Of a DNA stretch of 64,000 bases, positions 22,163-34,103 are shown one piece after another. The translations under genes and the position numbers were made by a program. Numbering within the stretch: position 1 is the stretch's first letter; each line of letters opens with the position of its first letter. Source of the DNA: Coix lacryma-jobi var. lacryma-jobi (taxonomy: Eukaryota; Streptophyta; Magnoliopsida; Poales; Poaceae); the NCBI GenBank assembly GCA_009763385.1, contig CM019825.1, positions 21,964,278-22,028,277 of the forward strand. The letters are read 5' to 3'. A model generated the notes under the pieces. It was not told where the DNA came from and did no database searches. It saw only the letters and a program-made list of their open reading frames with translations.

Positions 22163-25100
22163 GTGAACTACAAGACCGGTGGATCACATTGGGTAATTGA
22201 TAGTGGATGCACACAACATATGACCGGAGATCCCCGGATGTTCACCTCACTAGAAGAGAATGTCGATGACCAAGAAAAGATAACATTTGGTGACAACTCA
22301 AAGGGCAATGTCAAAGGATTGGGCAAAGTGGCTATATCAAACGATCATACCATCTCCAATGTACTTCTAGTTGCATCATTAAGCTTCAACTTGCTATCCG
22401 TTGGGCAACTATGTGATCTTAGCTTTCAATGCTTGTTCACCGACAAGGAAGTGGTTGTAACCAAGAAAGATGATACACAAGTGATATTCAAAGGCTTTAG
22501 ATACAACAATCTCTATCTAGTGGATTTCACCTCCGAAGATGCCAACTTGAGGACATGTTTGTTCACTAAGCAATCCCTTGGTTGGCTTTGGCATAGAAAA
22601 TTAGCACATGTTGGAATGAACACTCTCAACAAGCTATTGAAGAAGGATTTGGTTAGGGGCTTGAAGGATGTCAAATTTGAGAAGGACAAATTGTGTAGTG
22701 CATGTCAAGCCGGCAAGCAAGTTGCAAATACACATCCAACCAAAGCCTTTGTGTCAACATCAAGAGAGTTAGAGCTACTTCACATGGATCTATTTGGACC
22801 AACAACATATGCTAGCTTGGGTGGAAATCTCTATTGTCTAGTGATTGTTGATGACTACTCTAGATACACTTGGGTATTCTTTCTTCATGACAAATCCGAA
22901 GCAACCCCTTCATTCAAGAAGTTTGCCAAGAGAGCCCAAAATGAGTTTGACTTGAAGATCAAAAAGATAAGAAGTGACAATGGAAGAGAGTTCGACAACA
23001 CCCACATTGAGCAATATTGTGATGAAGTTGGGATCAAGCATGAAGTCTCCGCAACCTACACACCACAACAAAATGGGGTAGTTGAGAGGAAGAACCGAAC
23101 ACTAATCACCCTAGCAAGGACTATGCTAGACGAGTACTCTACACCGGAGAGATTTTGGGCGGAAGCAATCAACACCGCTTGCTATGCATCAAACCGATTG
23201 TTCCCCCATCGTCTACTTGGCAAGACCCCCTATGAGCTACTCAACAACAAGAAGCCGGATGTATCCTTCTTTAGAGTGTTTGGGTGCAAATGCTACATCT
23301 ACAAGAAGCGCCAACACCTTGGGAAGTTTCAACGCCGATGTGATATTGGTTTTCTTGTTGGTTACTCATTGAAGTCCAAAGCATATCGAGTATTCAACCA
23401 TGCCACCGGGATGGTAGAAGAAACATATGATGTGGAATTCGATGAATCTAATGGCTCTCAAGGAGAGCATGAAAATCTTGATGATGTAGGTGATGAACCA
23501 TTGAGGGAGGCAATGAAGAACATGCGGGTTGGAGCCATCAAGCCTAAAGATGATGATGATGATGTGCAAGTCATTGACAAGCCATCCTCATCCAATGTAC
23601 CACTTGATGATGACAAAGATGGGAGGGATCCAAATGAAGATACTCATGTCTCCCATGATCAAATAGTGGTACAAGCTCAAGATGTTGGTGCTCCACAAGC
23701 GGCCCCTCAAGTGGTTGATCGAAGGACTACTCCTCTACTACAAGCTCATCCTCAAGATCTCATCATAGGGAGTCCGACAAGGGGTGTAATGACTCGCTCT
23801 CAAAAACTTGCTTTATTTATGGAACATCACTCCTTTGTTTCTCTTGTTGAGCCTACCATTGTAGATGAAGCTCTAGGTGATCCGGATTGGGTGAATGACA
23901 TGCATGAAGAACTAAACAACTTCACCCGCAACCAAGTTTGGACACTTGAAGAGCGACCAAAAGGCGCAAGAGTCATTGGAACAAAATGGGTGTTTAGGAA
24001 CAAGCAAGATGATCAAGGCAAGGTTGTTAGAAACAAGGCAAGGCTAGTGGCAAAGGGGTTCTCTCAAGTTGAAGGCTTGGATTTTGGAGAGACCTTTGCA
24101 CCGGTTGCAAGACTCGAAGCCATTCGTATCCTCCTTGCATATGCATCACATCATGACATTAAATTATATCAAATGGATGTGAAAAGTGCATTTTTAAATG
24201 GCTTCATAAATGAACTAGTCTATGTTGATCAACCTCCCGGGTTTGAAGACCCTAGATATCCTAATCATGTTTATAGGTTGTCCAAGGCGCTATATGGGCT
24301 CAAGCAAGCCCCTAGAGCGTGGTACGAGCGCCTCCGGGACTTTCTAATTGAGAAGGGCTTCACCATTGGGAAGGTCGACACCACACTATTCACCAAGAAG
24401 CTTGATGGAGAGATCTTCATTTGTCAAGTTTACGTTGATGATATCATCTTCGGATCAACAAATGAAGCCTATTGAAAGGAATTTGGTGACTTAATGTCGA
24501 AGGAGTTCGAGATGTCGATGATTGGCGAGCTCACATTCTTCCTAGGCTTTCAAGTCAAGCAATTGAAGGAGGGGACTTTTATATCTCAAGAGAAGTACAC
24601 AAAAGACCTCCTCAAGCGCTTCAACATGGATGATTGCAAGCCTATCAAGACTCCAATGCCAACCAACGGACATCTCGACCTAGATGTGGGAGGTAACCCG
24701 GTTGATCAAACTCTCTACCGTTCTATGATTGGTAGCCTGTTATATTTGACCGCACCTAGGCCCGACATCATGTTTAGTGTGTGCATGTGTGCTCGCTTTC
24801 AAGCCGATCCTAGGGAATCACATCTCATAGCGGTGAAGAGAATCCTTAGGTACCTAAAGCACACCCCAAGCATTGGCCTTTGGTATCCCAAAGGAGCTAA
24901 CTTCCAACTCGTTGGGTATTCCGATTCGGATTACGCGGGTTGCAAAATTGATAGAAAGAGCACATTCGGAGGGTGCCATTTGCTTGGGAGATCACTAGTG
25001 TCTTGGAGTTCGAAGAAGCAAAATAGTGTGGCCTTGTCTACCGCCGAGGCGGAATACATAGCCGCGGGTGCTTGTTGTGCACAAATCCTTTACATGAAAC

Positions 25101-25390
25101 AAACCCTTTTAGACTATGGTGTAGTCCTAGAAAGGGTACCTTTGTTGTGTGACAATGAGAGCGCGGTTAAGCTTGCTAACAACCCGGTTCAACACTCTCG
25201 CACAAAGCACATAGATATTCGCCATCACTTTCTTAGAGACCATGTTTCCAAGAAAGACATATCCTTAGAGGGAGTTAGAACCGAAGATCAATTGGCGGAT
25301 ATCTTCACAAAACCCCTAGATGAGAACACCCTTTGTAGATTGCGAAGTGAGCTTAATGTGCTTGATCTAAGTAACTTTGTCAAAAGATGA
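22163..25390 (+). pseudogene. pol of the inner Sirevirus: protease, integrase, reverse transcriptase, RNase H
   Basis: One frame carries all pol domains in Ty1-copia order. Protease: DSG at 22199. GAG-preintegrase with LWHRK near 22590, then the CSAC zinc motif. Integrase core: first Asp in HMDLFGP (about 22780), second in IRSDNG (about 22969), and Glu in VVERKN (about 23080). Reverse transcriptase: catalytic YVDD at 24431-24442. RNase H: YSDSDYAG near 24917 and the TKHIDIRHH motif near 25200. A single TGA at 24473-24475, just after the RT palm motif, interrupts the frame, which resumes unchanged to 25390. It is otherwise remarkably intact, so the element moved recently. Confidence 0.92.
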
Positions 25391-25879
25391 AAGGGGGTTG
25401 TCTTTGCATTGCATTGTATAATGTGCCATGTTTAAATTATGCTATGCACATAGGCTTGTCAGACATGGTTAAGATAACCACCCTAAAAAGCGTGTGAAGA
25501 AGCTTACCCATGAGCAAACTTGACAAGCACCCTAGATTCAATTTCGGTAATGCATTGCATTTTCATGGTTGTTGCTTTGTCATTTCTTTTCGGTTATGCC
25601 TTGAGCAACCACTGTGTTCGTCCACCGCTAGGGGGAGCATTTGAGGCTCTAATTGGTTATGACCCCTAGTTTTGGTGGCCACATGTTGTCTCCTCGAGTT
25701 TTATTGCCTATTTTATCTAGAAAACTACTTTAGCCTATGGCAAAATATTTGAAAAATTTGAGGGTTTGAGAGAGGTCACTCCTCTAGGTTCCAACTAGTG
25801 TTTATCTGCATCTTATTTGAGTTGGAACTTGGTTGGGAGAAGTCAGCGCGAAAAATCGAGTCAAAACAGGGTTTTCCCT
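25391..25879 (+). other. Non-coding spacer after pol of the inner element
   Basis: No open frame. Contains a polypurine-tract-like GGGGGAG at 25631-25637, one of several such copies between pol and the 3' LTR. Confidence 0.5.
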
Positions 25880-26120
25880 GTGACCGGACGCTGCGACCGG
25901 ACTCACAGGGTGCGTCCGGTCAGTGCAGAGCGCGCACAAGTGAACAGTGTCTTCGGCGCGTCCGGTCAGGAATTTGATCGTGCGTCCGGTCCATTGCCAG
26001 CGGTTGACCGGACGCTGGGTGAGTCCGGTCATGTCTGATCGGACGCGTCCGGTCGAGCAAATCCCGTTGCGGGAGCTCTCTGTGTTGGACCGGACGCTCG
26101 GGCTCCATGCGTCCGGTCGC
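25880..26120 (+). promoter_or_regulatory. Internal GACCGGACGC half-site array upstream of ORF3
   Basis: About ten copies of GACCGGACGC, GCGTCCGGTC and one-base variants, including ATCGGACGCGTCCGGTC near 26039. The core is the same as in this element's own LTRs, but the array lies inside the body, 0.8 kb before the third open frame. It may be a second cis-regulatory block or a remnant of an LTR-derived duplication. Confidence 0.8.
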
Positions 26121-26139
26121 AACTTATCGAGTGGAATAA

Positions 26140-26900
26140 ACCTATCTAACCGACACGTGGGCCACCACCACTCCGGTCTTCGTCTCCGTCCACGCCCCCG
26201 TCACCCGTGCCCTAACCCCCGCGCCGCCGGCCGCCGTTTCCACCTCCACCTCCCCCGCGCCGCCGCGCCACCCCGTCCACTGCGCCCGCACCGTCGTGCC
26301 TCCTCGGCGGTCGTGCTTGCCCCCGCCGCGCCGCACCCGCACCGCCCCGCCGTGCCCGCGCCCGCCCCCCCCATCGTCGCGACCGAGCGCCGCTCGCCGT
26401 GCCCGCGCCCGCCCCCCCATAGCCGCGACCGAGCGCCGCTCGCCGTGCCCACGTCCACGGGCCTCCTCCCGTCGCCGGAGCTCTCCACCAAGTCTTCCTC
26501 TTCTCCGGCGTCCTCCCTCGGCCAGCAGACCCCCTCCCCATTCTTCCGGCGAGAGGTAGTGGTGCTCGCTCGTGTCGGTCCGCTCTCCTCGCTTCGTCCG
26601 TTCGTCGCGTCGTGTCAGGTAGCAAAGCCGTGCCTTCTGTCACTCTTTCCTTGTGCTTTGCTTCCGATAGGCTTCTTTTCTCTAGCTTATATGCTTATGT
26701 ATATCCCTATCTCTCTGTTGCAGCGAGTCGGGACCGTTTCAGTGAGCAGTGTCACAGTGACCGCTAAATCCGGGGCCAAGCTCGCGGATACGGAACGAGG
26801 CCAAGCCTCTGAGGTTCAGTCCAGCCTCTCTTGTGTCAGTGGCCGTGGTTTTCAGTGGCAGCGCTTCTCAGTCAGTTGCAGTGGTTCTGTTCTTGTAGCA
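26140..26900 (+). other. GC-rich leader of ORF3 with an intron-like segment
   Basis: Starts with a C-rich block containing a 47-bp tandem duplication (26352 and 26399). A segment at 26619-26723 looks like a short plant intron: GTAGCA donor after CAG, T-rich tract, CTGTTGCAG acceptor. A second acceptor-like TTCTTGTAG ends two bases before the ATG at 26901. The frame stays open through this whole stretch, so it could also be translated. Confidence 0.45.
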
Positions 26901-29454
26901 ATGGCTTGCTGCAAGAACGTCGGCGGAGGTCCCGGGGCCGATCCTCCTCCCCCGCGTCCTCCTTCTGGTGACAAGGGGAAGCGGCCTCAGAAACTCACTT
27001 CCAAGAAACGCAAGCGCCTCGATCGGGATTCAGAGATCGCACTTGCAGCAGCCAGAGCAGCCGAGCGAGCCGAGCAGAGGGGTTCCACACGCGGTCTCCA
27101 GATTCACTACCAGTCTTCTGAGCAGGCCAGTCAGGGCAGTGGTACGCGGATTCGCGACCTTCTTACAGAGCAGCAGGTGCAGGCTCTGCTTCGGTCTGAG
27201 GGCGGCGTCGTCCGGATTCAGGATCACGAGTACTCTCTCGACGACCCAGCTGAGCTTCTCCCTCCAGACTTCCAGTTCCCGTCCGATACAGCTTCAGCTC
27301 TCGCAGCGGCTACAGCCAGCAGTTCAGCTCCAGAGCCCAGCTCAGCTACAGAGACCCAGGCAGAGGGTCAGACAGAGGAGCAGCCAGCTCAGCAGCCCCT
27401 CCGCAGGTCCACCCGCTCTCGCACTCAGGTGTCTCCTCGACCTGAGGGGCAGAGGCGGGGTGGTCGACCCCCTCCGAGGCCACAGGGACCCCCACCTGTG
27501 GAGCACTTGGACCTGCGGGCGGCGACAGCACGTCAGGTGCAGGCCATTCGACTGATACCGTATGAGGAGTGGTTCCCAGCAGCCCGACACCCTCAGGCCG
27601 CAGAGGGCTTCTACACGGTGATCCAGGAGGATTTCTACCGGGCCTACGTCAACAACGGTGTCCACATCCGACCCCACAGAGTGTGCCCACTGGAGACGAT
27701 CGTTGCAGTTGCTGGTGAGGCCATCCATCCGATGCTTACCTATCTACCTGGATTAGCCGATCTGTTTGGACGTGGTGGTCTCTACATTGAGGATTGGGTT
27801 CGTCAGTTTTACGCGTCCCTGTGGATCTCCCCGGATCACCGGTTCCTCCACTTCGCTTTTAGGGGGAGGTCCTACAGGCTCTACAGCTCACGTGCCAGAG
27901 AGTACCTTGGTTTGACAGCATATCCGACTAGAGTACACACAGTTTGCTACGGAGAGACAGAGCCACCCAGGCGACCCCATGCAGGAGAGATTTCGTCAGC
28001 AGATCAGGTTCGAGCTTGTTTCCGGGAGCCGTTCGACGAGGGGTCCAGCCGGCGTCCTCGTGACTTGACGCCGACGGCCCGCCTCGTGAACGAAGTCATG
28101 CGGCGTACACTTCTGCCCCGGATTGGCTATCGTGAGGGCTTGACCAGGATTCAGTTGTGGCTCGTTCACCATTTGGTCTCACAGCTAGAGTTTGACATTT
28201 GGGATGTCATCATTTCAGAGATGGAGGACACACTTGCAGAGGGCTTCAAGGGTCACCGGCAGCTCCCCTATGCTCACATCATTTGCTATCTATTGAGGAG
28301 GATTATTCCAGGCTTGCTTCCAGAGCTTCTCCAGTCTCCGACGGAGTTCCCCGTCTACGACACTCGCCAGATTGCCGGGGACCGTCCAGACACTCGCCTC
28401 AGAGGTCAGCGCCAGAGGCCAGTGGTTACTGAGATAGAGGCTGAGCAGGACGAGGCAGTTCGACAGCTGGCAGAGGCTGAGCTTGCCGGTCTTGAGGCAG
28501 AGGGCGAGGACCCTGACGACGAGTTCCCGTCCGACGACTACGCTCCTCTTCCGAGGATGCGTCCACAGGGTGCTCACGACTCCGAGGCCTCCTCCTCGCG
28601 TATGGCAGGCTCCGACCTAGCACTCCTAGCCATCCTTTCTCGGATGGAGCAGCAGCAGTCTCGCCTTTCCGAGGAGGTTCAGCGTCAGGCTGAGGAGCAG
28701 CACCGACAGGCACAGGAGCAGGCCCGACTGGCAGAGGCCCAAGCAGTGGCAGCAGCTCAGGCACAGGAGCGCCAGGACGCTCTCCAGAGGCAGATGATTC
28801 AGCTTCATAGCCTTCATGGAGAGGATGGCAGATATTCCACAGTTACCCCAGCCGCCTCAGTTTCAGCTGCAGCAGCCCGGACCGTCGACCTCGTTCTACA
28901 CGTCAGCTCCTTCGACGACGGTCTCGCCTTTCCCGCAGTACCCACAGTGGTTCTCTCCTCAGCCAGGGCAGCTGCCAGGGTTCACACCGCTTCGGTCAGG
29001 CTTCACTCCTACTCAGACGGAGTCGGTCCTAGTGACACCGAGGAGTCTGGAGGCTTCCTTCAGTGAGCTCACCGGCCTACCCACACCTCCTGAGTTTCAG
29101 TTGCCGGTGACCTCAGCTCCAGCTCCAGCTACTGGTACTACCGAGACCCTACCCTCCTCAGTAGCGTCGTCAGAGCCACCGGTCACTCAGAGTCAGACTC
29201 CTCCAGTCAGTTCAGGGCCAGAGCCTTCCGTGACAGTGACCGTGGCAGCGACAGAGGCAGTGCTTCCAGAGCCAGAGGCCGCTCCAGAGACAGTTGAGCA
29301 GACCCAGACCGCTTCTCCTCCACGTCCAGTGTCAGAGGGTCAGTCAGCTCTCAGTACGTTGTCCGACGAGGAGACCTACCTGGCTCAGTTCGAGACTCTT
29401 CCGCGCACCTCGTCGCCCGGCTCGTCTGCTCCACTCCCGCCTTCCGACCCTTAG
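26901..29454 (+). pseudogene. Third open frame (envelope-position ORF) of the inner Sirevirus, frameshifted
   Basis: A long frame after pol, in the place where some Sireviruses have an envelope-like gene. Starting at ATG 26901, the product opens with a Gly/Pro-rich segment and a basic KKRKRL motif (possible nuclear signal). A folded region follows (about 27550-28350) with a VRQFYASLW motif near 27798, resembling the plant transposon protein domain of PF20167 type. Then come a Gln/Glu/Ala-rich coiled coil (28640-28810) and a Pro/Gln/Thr/Ser-rich tail. The tail is in another frame: a one-base change near 28820-28860 shifts it, ending at 29452-29454. I see no signal peptide or membrane segment, so calling it an envelope protein is not supported. 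Confidence 0.7.
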
Positions 29455-29933
29455 GTTTTGGTCTTTGATGCCAAAGGGGGAGAGAGCGTATGTTAGACGT
29501 AGGGGGAGCCTGTGAGAGGGTTTCGGTTCTTTTGTTTGATCTTGCACTCATATGCATACATGTTTATCTTTTGGCACCCGTACGATATGTGTATGTCTTT
29601 TGGTTGTGACATGTGATGCTACACTTGTTATATACTCATGTCACTCGTTTATGCTCAGTTGTGACATGTCATGCTTCACTCGTTATCTTATACATGTCAC
29701 TTGCTTATGCTCATTTATTTTGCTTCCGCACTTATACTCCGATAAATGAGCTTGTTCATAAGTACTTGTGTTAATTCTTATATGTTGAGTACTTATGTGG
29801 ACTTGGTTCGTATAAGCATGCCTAACCACTTTTGATCTTATTGTCACATGCTTATATAAACCAAGTTGTTGAAAACCTCACCTCTCTTTCAAACATACTT
29901 GAGGTTGTCATCAATCACCAAAAAGGGGGAGAT
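29455..29933 (+). other. Non-coding tail and polypurine tract of the inner element
   Basis: GGGGGAG polypurine motifs at about 29473-29482 and 29501-29508, and the functional-position tract AAAAAGGGGGAGA at 29920-29932, directly before the 3' LTR. The preceding TTGTCATCAATCACC is shared with the outer element. Confidence 0.7.
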
Positions 29934-31456
29934 TGTGAGCATCTAGGCCCCCAGTGGGTTTCGGTGATTGGATGACAACGGTAAATTACTATGACTAACG
30001 TGTGTTTTGCAGAAACAGTTGAGTTAAGTCATGGCAATGATGATCGTGAGGGCACTATGGTATTCATGCCCCCTTAGCGATGGAATTCGTTCGGTTTTCA
30101 AAGGATGGACGACGAAGACGGTGATAGGCTAGTGCTAAGTGTCATTTGGTGTTGAAGGACACTTAGAGTAGCATAGGTCTTTGTTTTATCTTTGGCCGTA
30201 CTATAAAGAGGGGTTTGAATGAGTAGCTTGACCTAGGTGAGACTTTTGAGTTAGGTGTGGTGCACACTTGTTAACCAGAGCCCTAGGTAGCTTAGAAAGG
30301 TCCCTAAGATCATAAGGAAGAAAGTTCGTGAAGGGAGCGTCGCAAACCAAAGTCGTTTTGGACTTCAAAATGTGACCGGACGCTCCAACCCCAATGACCG
30401 GACGCTGGGGAGTGCGTCCGGTCAGTAGGTTTGGCTGAGGAGCAGGCTTGGCTGCGACCGGACGCTCTTCAGTATTCGACCGGACGCACCAGGGGGTGAG
30501 TCCGGTCGCGTCCAGAGAGGTTCCAGAGAGGGAAATTGATGACCGGACGCGTCCGGTCAGTGGTGATCGGACGCATGGGTGCGTCCGGTCAGTGTATCGT
30601 ACTGGTGTCAGGGCTATCGTCACGTAGCCGTTAGACACTGACCGGACGCGTCCGGTCACCCCGACAGGTGCGTCCGGTCAGTGTGTAACTGGCTGGACTT
30701 ACCCCTTCGTGCATGTTTCGAGTTGGGGGGTATAAATATGACTCCCCCTCATTCATGCTGTGACTCTTGCTCATTTGAAAGGTTGCCAAACACATTGTGA
30801 TTCCAAGTGAGTGCAAGAGGCCTAGTGAGGTTGAGAGATTTGATAATTGAGTGATCAAACACCTCATTAGTGAGTAGAGAGTAGCAAGTGTGCATCCACC
30901 CATGTCATTAGCCTTGCGTTGGTCAAGTGAGAGTTCTTGCTTGTTACTCTTGGTGATCGGCATCATCTAGACGGCTTGGTGGCGATCGGAGAGCTTGGTG
31001 ATCATCTGGAGGCATTGTGGATGACCCAAGCCAAGTTGTGACCGGTAGCGAGCGATTCACCGGGCCGGAGTGGCGAAGAATCAGCTCGTAGTGAGCACTT
31101 GATCCTTGCGCGGATCAAGGGGGAGCGATACCCTTGCGCGGGTGCTCCAACGAGGACTAGGGGGGGTGTGCCGACACCTCGATACCTCGACAAAAAGATC
31201 GTCGTGTCATCTCTACTCTCTTTACTACGCATTTACATTTGAGCAATTCAATTTCGCACTTTCTTGTTGTTCTTCCATAAGTTGAATTGCCATGCTAGAG
31301 TAGAATTGGCTTAGCGATAGTCTTTTGTGCTATTGATTCTTGTCATTCTCACTTCTAGGCACTAGGGGGTTAATTGGAGTTTGATAGGTTTTTTTATTGC
31401 AAGAAGTTTTAGAAAAGCCCAATTCACCCCCCCTCTTGGACATCTTGATCCTTTCA
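29934..31456 (+). repeat. 3' LTR of the inner Sirevirus
   Basis: Partner of 18178-19699. The array (30372-30685), MSA-consensus site (30625-30635, minus strand) and TATAAATA (30731-30738) are all kept. One degenerate half-site pair of the 5' LTR (near 18809) is here the regular GGACGC...GCGTCC form. Confidence 0.93.
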
Positions 31457-31461
31457 CATGT

Positions 31462-34103
31462 AAAATGGGAAAGCAAGTTGGAAACACCCATCCAAGCAAA
31501 GGAATGATGAGCACTACACATGCACTTGAGTTGTTGCACATGGACTTGTTTGGACCAACTACATATGCAAGTATTGGGGGAAACAAGTATGGCTTTGTGA
31601 TAGTGGATGACTATACAAGATACACATGGGTCTTCTTTCTCGTTGACAAGAGTGAAGTGTTTGGGATATTCAAAACCTTTGTCAAGAGAAGTCAAAATGA
31701 GTTTGATAGAAGAATCAAGAAAGTGAGAAGTGACAATGGAAGTGAGTTTAGAAACACAAGAGTTGATGAGCTATGTGATGAGTTTGGAATCAAACATCAA
31801 TTCTCGGCCAAGTATACACTTCAATCCAATGGGATAGTTGAAAGGAAGAATAGTACACTCATTGATATGTCAAGATCCATGCTTAGTGAATACAATGTGA
31901 GTGATTCCTTTTGGGCCGAAGCAATCAACACGGCATGCTATTATGGCAACCGGCTCTATTGTCACCCTCTATTGAAGAAGACACCATATGAGCTCCTCAA
32001 TGATAGAAAGTCCAACATTGCATACTTCCGGGTCTTTGGGTGCAAGTGCTACATATTGAAGAAGGGCACAAGACTTGGCAAGTTTGAGAAGAAGTGTGAT
32101 GAAGGGTTCCTACTTGGTTACTCCAGTACAAGCAAGACATATAGAGTATGGAACAACATATCAAGAATAGTTGAAGAAGTCCATGATGTTGAGTTTGATG
32201 AAACCAACGGCTCTCATGAGGAACAAGACAACCTAGATGATGTGAGAGGAACACAATTGGTGGAAGCTATGAGAAACATGGACATTGGTGATATAAGGCC
32301 AAAGCAAGTAATTGACATCGAAGATGACAAAGATCAAGTGCTTTCTCCTCCAACCATGCATGACAACAACATTGCAAGCTCTAGTGGTTCTCAAGATCAA
32401 CAAGATACTAGTGCAAGCACAAGTATCCAACCACAGGAAGTGCTCCAACCAACACACATTGCAAGAGATCATCCTTTAGATCAAATTGTTGGTGACATAA
32501 GAAGAGGTGTGCAAACAAGATCAAGATTGGCTTCATTTTGTGAACACTACTCATTTGTATCATCTATTGAGCCAACCAAAATTGATGAAGCATTGATGGA
32601 TGTTGATTGGGTGAATGCAATGCATGAAGAGTTAAACAACTTCACCTGCAATGATGTTTGGGAGTTAGTGGAAAGACCGAAGAACACAAATGTTATTGGT
32701 ACAAGATGGGTCTTTCAAAACAAGCAAGATGAAGATGGCATTGTAATAAGGAACAAAGCAAGATTGGTAGCACAAGGTTACACTCAAATGGAGGGCATTG
32801 ACTTTGGAGAAACCTATGCACCGGTTGCTAGATTGAAGGCAATTAGAATCTTACTTGCATATGCTTGTTCTCATAACATCAAGCTCTATCAAATGGATGT
32901 CAAGAGTGCATTTCTCAATGGATTCATCAATGAACTAGTGTATGTTGAGCAACCTCCCAGATTTGAAGATTTAAAGAAGCCCAACCATGTGTACAAGCTC
33001 AAGAAGGCACTATATGGGTTCAAACAAGCACCAAGAGCATGATATGAAAGATTGATGGATTTCTTGTTAGCTAAAGGATTCAAAATTGGGAAAGTTGACA
33101 CCACTCTCTTCACCAAGAAGATTGGGAGTGACTTGTTTGTGTTGCAAATCTATGTGGATGACATCATATTTGGATCAACCAACCAAGACTTTTGTGAAGA
33201 ATTTGGAGAGATGATGGCTAAAGAGTTTGAGATGTCTATGATTGGAGAGCTTAGTTACTTCCTTGGATTACAAATCAAGCAAATGAAGAAAGGAACATTT
33301 GTTAGTCAAGGCAAGTACATCAAGGACATGCTCAAGAAGTTTGGGTTAGAAGAAGCAAAAGCAATTACCACTCCAATGGGCACAAATGGACATTTGGATA
33401 GTGACTCTAGTGGTGACATTGTGGATCAAAAGCTATATCGGTCAATGATTGGAAGCCTACTCTATGTGACCGCATCAAGGCCGGATGTCATGTTTAGTGT
33501 GTGCATGTGTGCAAGGTTCCAAGCTTCACCAAGGGAAAGTCATTTGAAGGCAACCAAAAGAATATTGAGATATTTGAAGCACACTCCTAATGTTGGACTA
33601 TGGTATCCCAAGGGCTCTCAATTTGAATTGATTGGATACTCGGATTCCGATTATGCGGGATGCAAGGTGGATAGAAAAAGCACATCGGACATTGTCAATT
33701 GCTTGGAAGATCAGTTGTCTCATGGTCATCAAAGAAGCAAAATAGTGTTGCACTCTCTACCGCCGAAGCCGAATACATATCCGCGGGTAGTTGTTGTGCA
33801 CAATTGTTATGGATGAAAGCTACATTGCAAGATTATGGAATCAAGTTTGGACAAGTACCATTGCTATGTGATAATGAGAGCGCCATCAAAATAGCCACCA
33901 ACCCGGTACAACATTCAAGGACAAAGCACATTGATATAAGGCATCACTTCATTAGAGACCATCAAGCCAAGAAAGATATATCTATTGAAAGTGTGGGCAC
34001 CGATGATCAACTTGCCGATATCTTCACCAAGCCACTAGATGAAAGAAGGTTTTGCAAGCTAAGGAATGAATTGAATATCCTAGACTTCTCCAACATGAGT
34101 TGA
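31462..34103 (+). pseudogene. pol of the outer Sirevirus, 3' part: integrase, reverse transcriptase, RNase H
   Basis: Continues the pol frame interrupted at 18177. Integrase core: HMDLFGP near 31540, VRSDNGSEF near 31725, IVERKN near 31830. Reverse transcriptase YVDD at 33151-33162. RNase H YSDSDYAG near 33637 and TKHIDIRHH near 33925. Two breaks: TGA at 33040-33042, in the conserved QAPRA motif at a position occupied by tryptophan in the inner copy, and a small deletion near 33687 that shifts the frame within RNase H. The frame then runs to 34103. Confidence 0.9.

Larger units (their letters stand above)
18178..31456 (+). mobile_element. Sirevirus-type Ty1-copia retrotransposon (inner, younger element)
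   Basis: A 13.3-kb element in the same orientation as its host element. LTRs of about 1.52 kb (18178-19699 and 29934-31456) start TGTGAGCATC and end CCTTTCA. The 5-bp target duplication CATGT is at 18173-18177 and 31457-31461. Order: primer-binding site, gag, pol, half-site array, third open frame, polypurine tract. By eye the LTRs differ at only about 11 sites (about 0.7%), clearly fewer than the outer pair, as nesting requires. Gag and pol each contain a single in-frame stop and the third frame a frameshift, so this copy is unlikely to be autonomous. Confidence 0.93.

Noticed and set aside
25947..26900. N-terminal 318 codons of the long frame that leads into ORF3
   Set aside because: They translate the half-site array, a C-rich tandem repeat and an intron-like segment; ATG 26901 is the better start. 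Not fully excluded.
31381..31461. Open frame reaching from the inner 3' LTR into the outer pol
   Set aside because: The first part is LTR and target duplication of the inner element; it is only accidentally in frame with pol.
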